NCBI GenBank assembly: GCA_021234155.1
Contig: JAJEKV010000020.1
Coordinates: 20,763,018 to 20,827,017 of the forward strand
DNA length: 64,000 nucleotides
Direction of reading: 5' to 3'
Source: Isoetes taiwanensis
Taxonomy: Eukaryota > Streptophyta > Lycopodiopsida > Isoetales > Isoetaceae
Part shown: positions 55,476 through 64,000 of the stretch, piece by piece
Position numbering within the stretch: the stretch's first letter is position 1
Layout of the letters: each line of letters opens with the position of its first letter
Position numbers and translations under genes: made by a program
Notes under the pieces: generated by a model
What the model was told of the DNA's origin: nothing
The model's input: only the letters and a program-made list of their open reading frames with translations
The model's database searches: none

Positions 55476-55790
55476 TATGATTTTGAAGTATGAACTATGA
55501 TCTCCTAAGTTTTGGAATATGAAATAGAGGACTCGAACCTCTATATGGTTGCGCCAAAGGTTAGACTATGAAATATGGGGGCTCAAACCTCTACCAAAAT
55601 AACTCAATGTCCTAATAAAAATGTTTTCACCAATATAACCAGCGAGCTAACGTGATGATTTTTTATCTCAAATCTATTTTTTTTTTGTAACCACCCATTC
55701 AACTTTGATCTGTGATTTCAGGATTGTTATTGTTACATCCATATCAAATATCAAATCCCCTTGGAACACCCTATTATTGTACTATATATT
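55476..55790 (-). repeat. second SINE-like repeat copy
   Basis: It matches 54478-54800 in the same orientation, including 'cgaacctctaccaaaat' and 'ttacatccatatcaaat'. The B-box-like sequence is diverged here (GGTTTGAGCCC on minus). Confidence 0.5.
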
Positions 55791-56235
55791 AGATCAGAAG
55801 TTGTCCTATTTTGAGTCGAAAGTTATACTATTTTGGACCTTGTAAAATTTGAAATGGTCCATAATTGGGCAAGTTTTTTCTTCCGTGGAACTTTAACAAG
55901 GACAACTTTAGGCATTGTTAACGATTGAAAAAAATAAAATTCTTGAAAAAAGTTCTGATATTAGTTTCAAAGGGTATTTTAGTGCTTTAAATTTCTCAAC
56001 AAAAATTGATTGTTCCTATTTTTAAAGAGAAAAATGTTAAAAGTGGTCCATTATTTGGTACACCTCCCCTAATACATACCTCCGATGGATTGTCTTTATA
56101 TATAAGCAAAAAATGCAATTGCGCTTTGTTGTGAACTATGGTTCATACTACAAACCAAATAGCGAGTCGTAGTCGTGCAGCCTCGCACCTCACCCGTACA
56201 CAATTAAAAGCTCACATGCATAAAAATAGAATAGA
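55791..56235. other. unassigned AT-rich sequence
   Basis: No gene is seen. An (AATAG)-type microsatellite at 56226-56238 abuts the next LINE. Confidence 0.4.
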
Positions 56236-56238
56236 ATA

Positions 56239-58015
56239 TGATTTTATCGTCCACGGAGACCAACTGGCCTATGGGACCCAAGTACAAAGAGAGAGAACAA
56301 AGAAAGGATACTACCGTGATTAAAAACCCCCCACCAAGGGTTTTGGGAAAAACCTTAGTAGCAATAACGATGCCGACATACCGCACGCTTATATACATAA
56401 TCACAAGTACAACCGAGGTTAATGCCTGACGGGGGCATAACCGAGTCCGCATATCCATTACCTCCCTGAGGTAATGATCCCAACAAGCCTACAGAGGTCG
56501 CGGCTCATAGCTCATGCGGGGCCCGATGGGGCACAACTAACCGAGCATACCGAGCCCGGATATGCTCGTCATGACACCGGACGTGCCTAGAGGGCGTGAC
56601 TTTCATCCTCAATGGCACCCCTGCTGACAAAGACTGATGCACTCGCCCTCACGCAGCGGCCCGAATCCATCTCCCCGCCTCAATGCGGAGGTGGTGTGCA
56701 CCCGTCGCGAATGGAAGCAATCACCCCGCGCTTTTCATGGGTAGATGGGTGCGCAGGTAGTGGTGTGGGCCCCTCGTGAGCATGGGATTAACCTGCTGCC
56801 GATAATTTTGCCACCTTGACATGTGACAGGGCCTCTGATCCCAAAGCTTGGCCATGAAGCAAGCATGCAAGTACCGCTTCAAGGCAAAGCCGCTGCGTTC
56901 CTTCGGTGTATGCACCGGTCCACATCCGTGTGTGCCTGCACATTCCATCGCGAGAACCACCGGGCTTGCTTGTCTTTCCAAAGAAGCTTTGAGTCGCCAA
57001 GGGCCCATCGCCACTTGCCAAAGCAAGGTTGGGCAGCCGGGCTTCATCCATAGCCACCACCTTCCGGAAGTAAATAATGTGACGCCCAAATGACCCTCAG
57101 AATGGAAGGAAGCCCGCCTCCCCGGAGCAAGATCTCGATATGGAACCGGGGATTTCACTCCCAAAGGTGCCCGCCCAAGAAGGCCTTCAGACTGCTCTAG
57201 ATCGCTTCCAAGTGGTGAGGGATATCACCGGCCCCACACTTCCGCCCCCATAGAAGAGGACCGGTTCAACCAAGGCCCCCCAACAAGTGTGCCTCGTGAC
57301 CCCATGCATACAAACTACGCCTTGTGACTGTTGTTTTGCATTGCATATAGGGCTTTCCGGCCTGCAGTGACCCGTAAGAATCGATGGATGCATCCCAAAG
57401 GTGTGGTAGTAGAAAACTCAATGCCCAAATACTTATAAGATCGAGCCACCTCCACTACCCGCCTGTTAAGTGAATGAGGGAAGGCGTGGGTGTTGATGAT
57501 GGGACCAAAGAAGACACCCTCGCCTTGGCCAAGTTAACTCTCATGCCGTGAATTGGCGTAAAGTGTCCAAAGCATCCGGTGGCATTGCATGTCCTCCGGG
57601 TATATATGAAAGCGGTCAACATCATCGGCATATATGAGTTCTTGGGATTATGTGGTGCATCAACCGAGCCATTCTTCTAGCCGGTCAATGTACAAGACGA
57701 AGAGCGCGGGGATAGAGGGCAGCCCCGAGCACCCCAATGCTACTAACAACCAGCTCCCCGACAAAGGTGAGACGGCCGAGCAAGCCTCCTCAGATATAGT
57801 CTCAGATATAGCATTCGCGCAAGTCGACGGGGTCCCCAAATTGCCTCAATCTGTCCCACAACTTATCCCGAGGCACTGTGTCAAAAGCCTTTGCGAAATC
57901 CACAAAGCAACAATACAGGTTCTGGCGTTGATTACGGCTATCCTCTATGAGTGTTCGCAGAGTGAAGATATGGTCAATAGTAGAATGCCGGGGGCGGAAG
58001 CCTGCAATGGACTTT
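56239..58015 (-). mobile_element. LINE 3' part (reverse transcriptase remnant)
   Basis: Minus strand, same family as the LINE at 7.5-9.3 kb. It holds FVDFAKAFDTVPRDKLWDRL near 57890, RHSTIDHIFTLRTL near 57975, a 'YADDVD' remnant near 57620, and the zinc-finger tail near 56600. The 3' end has the stem-loop AGGCC-AGTT-GGTCT (56257-56270), 'gataaaatc' and a (CTATT)n tail. It is 5'-truncated at about 58015, with many frame breaks. Confidence 0.8.
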
Positions 58016-58719
58016 TGTTAAAATTACTCCCTCTTAAATTTACTCGCATATGGCAATGATGTTATTTTTACACAATTTAAAAAAGAAATAATTTTATAGT
58101 AATTTCAGCAAAAAGTTCTTTCATCCCAAGGGACTAGACTGTAATGCGTTAAAGTTGCATGTCAACCAAAGCAATAATATGTAAAGGGCAAAATTGCAAA
58201 GGGCTCGGTCCGCACATACGAAAAGTCATGCTAATTTTTACAATATCTGAGCAGGGAAAGCATTAAGTCTTGGGAATTGTATACAAAAATTATAGTGGCC
58301 GCAATTGTTTGGTATGCTAGAGATACATTGCTAATGGTTGTATTTGAGTCAACTGTAATAAAATACACATGACAATAGCAAGTTTTTCTTTATATGTGTC
58401 ATTATTTTTTATTACACAGCGGCAAAGGCCCACCAAGCTAGGTTTCTTGTCTCACAAATAAATTCAGAGATTTGCTACATGGTGGTGCTATAATCATTAG
58501 ACCAGAAGTAGCAACCCACTGCTTTCAACGAGCGTATCCCCTTTTCTATCAAGGTGTTTTGGCTCATGCTGAGCTGGCAACCACATGGCATGTCAGACAT
58601 CCATAGCTGCAGTCTTCATATTAAATAGCAAGGCTTTCCAACTTCCAGAAGCCTTACGAGCATGCACCACCTTAAAAAGGAACCAAATTTGCGAGATACC
58701 CATATGATTTATCAGCTCT
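58016..58719. other. 3' flank of the minus-strand membrane-protein gene
   Basis: Probably the gene's 3' untranslated region and intergenic DNA. No other feature is recognised. Confidence 0.35.
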
Positions 58720-61700
58720 TCACTTTTCAGGAGAGGAAAAGAATATTATAAGGAAGTAAACAACAAAGCCAGCAATTAAGATACCGCCATAGACAAATGT
58801 TTGGGAGGCTTGAGCTGGTTTCGTGTATTTCACACTGCAGCATTTCATCCTGTCTTTTTCATTTGATAACACATGGTCCACGTACCTACAACAGATGATA
58901 CTGAGTTAAAAATTCACAATTCAATCATCATAACATTCTCACATGGACAAGAAAGTGAGTGGATAACAAAAGCTTTAAATTCATAAATTATGGCACATTT
59001 TTTCTAAGCATATTCATGTGCTGTTGAATGCAAAGATCAATGGAACGATGATAAGGTGGTAGTATGCTGATTATACTCCAAACTGACTAACAGATCATGA
59101 ATTGCCACATTGAGATGAAATGGAATTTGCCCATTTTAGTCACAATGTAAGACAATAGAGTCTAAATAATCTAAGATGGTGACTTCATGCACTTGAACCA
59201 TACATTTATGCACTAGAGTTTCCAGTTGAGACATACCACCACTGAAATTCTTGCTCAAACATAGTTCATGAACCCAGAAGAAGAAACGTAAAAAACAATA
59301 ACAAAAGTAACTTACGCTTTGGTGAAAGTTGCATATTGGAAGAGGTTTGTGGAGTTGAAATAGGCATCCTTCAGACGATGATCATACAACAAAGAGGATA
59401 GGTCAACCAATTTCTTCTCCAACTCCTGAAAATTTAGAAGAACTTTAGTTCATATTTGAAAATTTAGCCTACTGATTGCACAAAAGATCTACAACTACAA
59501 AATTAATTGTTTGGCAATCTATTGTCAAATTGAGATATCAATCACGTCCTTCCTACAATTGGAACATAACTACGCAAGCCATAAATGAACAGCTGGGCAC
59601 AATAGACCTTCAGAGGCATAAAAATCAACACTAACTCTCAACTTATCTGAAAATTGTATGGTCTTTGCGCAAGTATAGTTTTTCATGACCTCTTCATAAA
59701 AGAAAATATCTCACTAAATCTCATCACTTGTTTAGTGAACATGTTATGTCGCTAGATGCAACTCTATATATGACAGCCTACAACTGAGCAGGGCAGCCCC
59801 AGATTCATTCTTGCATATCAATGGTTCAAGGCAGGATGTTAACAAACAAGAATGCTTAGTTGAGAGAGATCGAAAATTGCTTTTGCCAGTAACCAGGGGT
59901 TCATTCTTTTGACACATGTATATCAGATATAAAATGATGCAAATAAGAAGATGCGAGTTATCAAAAGCAGGCATACTTGGATTTCAAGGTGCTCCACACC
60001 TTGCACACAATCATGTTTCAACATGGTAGGAAGAAAGGGTTGATTTGTGACAACTTTGTTGAGAGGCCCGTGGGAGTGAGAATGCACCTTGCTTTAAGGC
60101 GGATCCACGGATTGGTCTTATAGGATAGATCAAGATCACCATATGTTAGGATGGTTCTATCGGATGCATGTTGCCATATAAATTACATAAAAGACGGTAG
60201 AGGAATCGCCCCAGAGAGGGAAGCAAAAGAATTGGCGATTGGTATCAGTAGACTGGTAGCTAACTGATACAGCATACAGAGCCTTCAAAATACTTCAGTA
60301 TTAGAACAGGATGGCAAGTTTTCATCAACATTGGGGTTGGATGTCAGAAATAAACAGAAAAAAAGGCATAGTATTAACATAAATGTCCTCTTGAAGACAA
60401 TAAACTTACATCCAGATAAGACTCCAGCTGTTGTACTAATTCATGAGGAATTGGTTCTGGAAGATTAGTGGTTTTCTTGTAAAACTTGTCAAGCCAAAGT
60501 TCTGGTACAGACTTTGGTCTTTGACCTTTCACAGCTTCTCCAAGTGGTGTCCTCAGATACTGATTTGTGAAGGATTGAATGGCCTGTATGTCATATCACA
60601 GAATTGCAAATTATAAAATGCCTTGGATGGATTAGAATTTGAATTTAGTCTTAGAATCACAAAAATAGTTAGTATAAAAAAATATTCATGTCCGCACATT
60701 TCAACAAGCATAAATGCTGACCTGAGTGGACTCTCTTACAATATGCAGTGCCTTATCTACTTGTGCATATATTGAGTTCCGCTGCAAAACAAATATATGG
60801 AAAGTTAGTAAATAGTAAGATGCAAGCATGAGATGATGCAACTGAAAATAGACAATCTACTCCCAATCTTTTCACAGGGAACAGTGATGTCTCATTGTAG
60901 ATTAGGGGTCTAGGAACTAAAAGCTGCAGCAAATGAACCCTGGCTGCCCAAATTGGAAATGCATGTTAGTGCTTGTCCAACTGGATTCCAATTGAGATGC
61001 CTATCCCGGTTTCATGCATTAGAGCATAAACACGGAAAGATGTGTTTGCAGATGAGAGGACCATAAAGATAGAGAAATATTTGTTGAACAAATTTCAAAC
61101 ACATTCATATTGCAAGCAAGCAAGATGAGCATTAACAATCCGCAGCTCTCAAATCAAGTAAAAGTGGAACTTAAAGGTGGATCAGCAGCCAGTTCACAAC
61201 TAGAATAAAGGATTCCACTTCCATATAAAAGAAAGCTTATTGAAACATTTTGTCCAATGTTTTCCTAATTTTGAAAGACAGATCCTCGCCCACAGCATGG
61301 AAAATTGCAATAGGTGGAAAATCACCAGTGCAGTGTCCTGCAATAGTTGGCTAATGCCTGAAGTGTTCGAAAATGGACCGAAGGGATGATGACCACATGC
61401 CCACAGCCAGTTCACTAGAGGTCTCTGATGTACATGAGAGGCCCTTTCATATGGCGCAACAAGACCCCCAATAACTGATGCAAGTCCTGCTATAATATGC
61501 CTCTGAGGAGATAAAGGAAGTGCCTCTCTTCTCTTTGTCTCTGACACATAACTGCGGCAAGCCGAGATTTTGTTAACATATAATATCATATAACACTTTA
61601 ACCTCAAATGCCCACCTGAGAGGAATAGGTGGGTTATCATGTTGTAGGACAAAAACAGCATCACTGCTTGTCCACAGCAGACTTTCCCCATCTATAAGAA

Positions 61701-63327
61701 GATCTTTCTCAATGCCAGCCAGTGACAATATGTATCTGCCAAAACATAACAAACTATACAGTTAGTATCCTCATAGCATCATTTAGATAAAGAAAGAAAG
61801 AAAGAAAGATTTATTAACGTCTACGTAAGACCCAAAGGGTCTATGAGACCATAACATAAACAGAATTCAAGACCTTCAGGAGGAAAACCCTCCTGTTATC
61901 TAAAGTATGGAAACAAAAATATTAAGTTTAACAATTGAAAATCAAAGAATCTGCTCAGATAGGGTTTGATGGAGACAGCCCATTCGTTCCTGTGACTGCT
62001 GCAAAGTACTTCATAATACCCCTTCTTGGCCTGCTTTGCTGCTTGCTGCTTGGCCTCTTCTGGCTCTTCTGTGGTGAGTCTACTAACATCTTATCATCGT
62101 TTGTCTCAGATGAAAAGAAATTAGTTATTTCTGTTTGCTCCAGGCCCATTGGATTCTTTTGTTTGAGAATATTTCTCCTTTCTAGAGATAGTTCATATAC
62201 AAAGTGAGATACACATTTCTGATCGTAATATTCTACCAGCTGTCGTGAGATATTATGTTCAAGCAAGAAACCAAAGGGTACAAGAAGCACTAGTTGACTC
62301 GGAATAAATGACAGCAGCCAGAGTAGTCTTCATACTTGTTATTTGGTGTATGACAATTCTGTGAATAATTGGAAAACATACTGAGTTAAAGCCCAAGATA
62401 GGCAGTACTTACACTGGAATAACACGAGTACCGTAAGATCTTTCTACAGGAGAAGCCTTTTCTTGCTTCTTTTCCAACCGCCTCTTCTTCCTTTCCTCTT
62501 TGCCATAGGGACCAAAGCCTGGTGCGGAAGACTTAATAAAAGCATCATGTAAAGAATCATTATTCTCTGCCCACTCCTGCAGTATGTTACAGCTCATAGA
62601 AGGCTTAGAATCAGGGAGGCAGCACTTTAGTAGTATTATACAACTTCCTCTTTACCATGTAGTGGAAGAATCTTGGAGACAGAGTCGGATCTGCTAGCTC
62701 TAGCAATCCCGAAGCTAACATATCTGCAGAGTGTTTCATCTCCTGACCAAAAATAGGAAGAGCCCTTTGTTAAAAATAAAGTGTTTAACTGCATCTAGCC
62801 ATGAGGCCATATCTTTTATGTAATAAGCTTTTCACTGAAACATTTCTTGAATATAATATATGTCTAAAGCCAATGGAGCAAGAAAAATGAAGGGAGAAGA
62901 AAGCATGAAAGACAAATAGGATGATGCATCTTAGAGTTGCCCAGAAACGGGAAAAACAATTCATGTCAGTGACACGACTAATTTGTATCATTGTCAATCT
63001 GCTTGTTAGGGAAAGAATCTTTATTGCTTGGTATAGAGTTTTCCTTAGCAAATTATTTTGTGTCCATTGCCTTTGTTTACCCTAGGTTCACATTTACATT
63101 TACTTGCCTTTTGTGTTACAATATATTAGGCAGCCTACCTCTCTTAGGATTGCAGCATCAAGGTAGGACTTTGTCTGCACGTGGTAACGGCCATCATTTA
63201 GTGTTTGCTGAGTAGACTTTCCACGCAATGCTTTCTTGACTGCTATAGCTAACTTTTCGTGATCATGGAGATTGTGAGTACCACCAACCACCACAACCTC
63301 TTGATCAGGTTGAACCAACTTCTTGAC
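58720..63327 (-). CDS. single-pass membrane protein gene, nine 3' exons (partial)
   Basis: Minus-strand exons with GT-AG borders and consistent phase: 63139-63327, 62656-62742, 62413-62576, 61616-61735, 61326-61551, 60722-60781, 60410-60583, 59316-59425 and 58720-58885. They give 431 residues to a stop. Features include EVVVVGGTHNLHDHEKLAIA early, a Lys/Arg-rich stretch (KEERKKRRLEKKQEK), the conserved-looking RHIIAGLASVIGGLVAPYER and WLWACGHHPFGPFSNTS, and helical segments (LVQQLESYLD, ELEKKLVDLSSLLYDHRL). One C-terminal hydrophobic segment (FVYGGILIAGFVVYFLIIFF) is followed by only SSPEK. It resembles conserved plant transmembrane proteins of uncertain function; I cannot name it with confidence. 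The 5' exons lie beyond the window. Confidence 0.8.
61787..62310 (-). mobile_element. retroposon insertion in an intron, with LINE-like 3' end
   Basis: In minus sense the 3' end has the stem-loop AGACCC-TTT-GGGTCT (61828-61842), 'acgttaataaatc' and a (TTTC)n tail (61788-61810). Upstream, a minus frame (62290-61955) contains QTEITNFFSS, which fits a PCNA-interacting PIP box (QxxIxxFF), then a basic tail (KSQKRPSSKQQSRPRRG). The 5' end of the insertion is not defined. It lies in the intron between exons 62413-62576 and 61616-61735. Confidence 0.5.
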
Positions 63328-64000
63328 CTGTCAATCCAAGCAATGCATGTTACAACATTAAGGACGTTGAAATGCTTGAAAAAAATGCATTTCATGTGCG
63401 CTGTCAATATAAGTAGCATTCCAAATTTGGAAAAGAATGTCCTAGCTGCCTGTGCACACACATAACTGACAGATGAGCTGGAATATTAGGGAAGTCCTTG
63501 AAATTTTCAAATGTCAACTATACTTAAGTCTGGAACCCTTGATTTACAACTGTGCAAATCCACTGATATATCATCCTTTATAAGCATCACGCTTTTCACC
63601 AGTCAAAAATACATTATTCATGTTTTGGAGGTTCAATTCCATGACAGGCCTACTAACATTCTTTATTCAGCATACAAGACATAAGATATGACAGCCTCTG
63701 ATGACAGGCCAGTGCGCATCCTTTGTTCAGCAACATGCTAAAAAAGGAAGATATAAGATCTCTATAATAAGCAGAGGAAAAGGCCCTTTTTACACGATGT
63801 TTTAAAATATGACTGTCCCATTTCATATAGACCACCTATTATTTTCAATATGATTGGTCAATGGTGTCTTATTTATGGCAGGGGAAGTCCCCCGGTATAA
63901 AATAAGACTCCATTTCCCTTAAAAGTAGGAACCGAAGCTATCCAAACCTATCCGAACCTAAATGAGCCATATCTCATTTTTATAGTGTAAAAACAGCCTC
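63328..64000. other. intron or upstream part of the membrane-protein gene
   Basis: It lies upstream (minus sense) of the exon at 63139-63327, which starts at a 3' splice site, so this is intronic at least in part. No further exon could be placed. Confidence 0.4.

Overview
This is nuclear DNA from a land plant with a large, transposon-rich genome. The evidence is intron-containing genes with GT-AG borders and long introns, LTR retrotransposons primed by initiator tRNA-Met, chromodomain-bearing Ty3/gypsy integrases, several LINE families, a hAT-type element with an 8-bp target duplication, and a probable tRNA-derived SINE. The sequence does not fix the species; a non-flowering lineage (fern, lycophyte) is a guess. 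About four fifths of the window is mobile DNA.

Layout. 1-7.5 kb: the last exon of an unknown gene (minus strand), a 1.06-kb hAT-like element, a field of short palindromic repeats, a LINE remnant, and a complete five-exon gene for a Tim17/Tim22/Tim23-family membrane protein (5285-6662). 7.5-28.1 kb: a minus-strand LINE split by an 18.35-kb Ty3/gypsy element (Element 1, 9332-27683). Element 1 has its own LTRs, PBS and PPT, an inverted central segment, and a further ~7-kb insertion inside one of its hairpins. 28.1-30.6 kb: unassigned DNA with a LINE 3' fragment. 30.6-50.2 kb: an L1-like LINE on the plus strand, split near its 3' end by a structurally complete 12.9-kb Ty3/gypsy element on the minus strand (Element 2, 37077-50002, target duplication AAGAT). 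50.2-58 kb: degenerate coding remnants, a SINE-like insertion, duplicated SINE copies and another LINE fragment. 58.7-63.3 kb: nine 3' exons of a minus-strand gene for a single-pass membrane protein whose 5' end lies outside the window.

Main discovery. Both Ty3/gypsy elements carry, ahead of gag, a reading frame for a histone H3 variant. It has an H3-like N-terminus ([10 protein letters not shown] in Element 1, MARTKSTAR in Element 2), a long charged linker, and a C-terminal H3 histone fold that aligns without gaps to canonical H3 (about 60% identical by hand in Element 1). The same elements encode a chromodomain at the integrase C-terminus, so one transposon specifies both a potential methyl-lysine reader and a potential H3 ligand. 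In both elements the H3 frame and gag are separated by two tandem 65-67-nt hairpins and then a telobox plus TATA core. The hairpin sequences are unrelated between the elements but the arrangement is the same, which suggests separately expressed, structurally regulated transcription units.

Other patterns. Five LINE/SINE 3' ends share a short stem-loop whose arms covary, followed by different pyrimidine-rich microsatellite tails. Many frame breaks in Element 1 fall at G-runs, so some may be assembly errors rather than decay.
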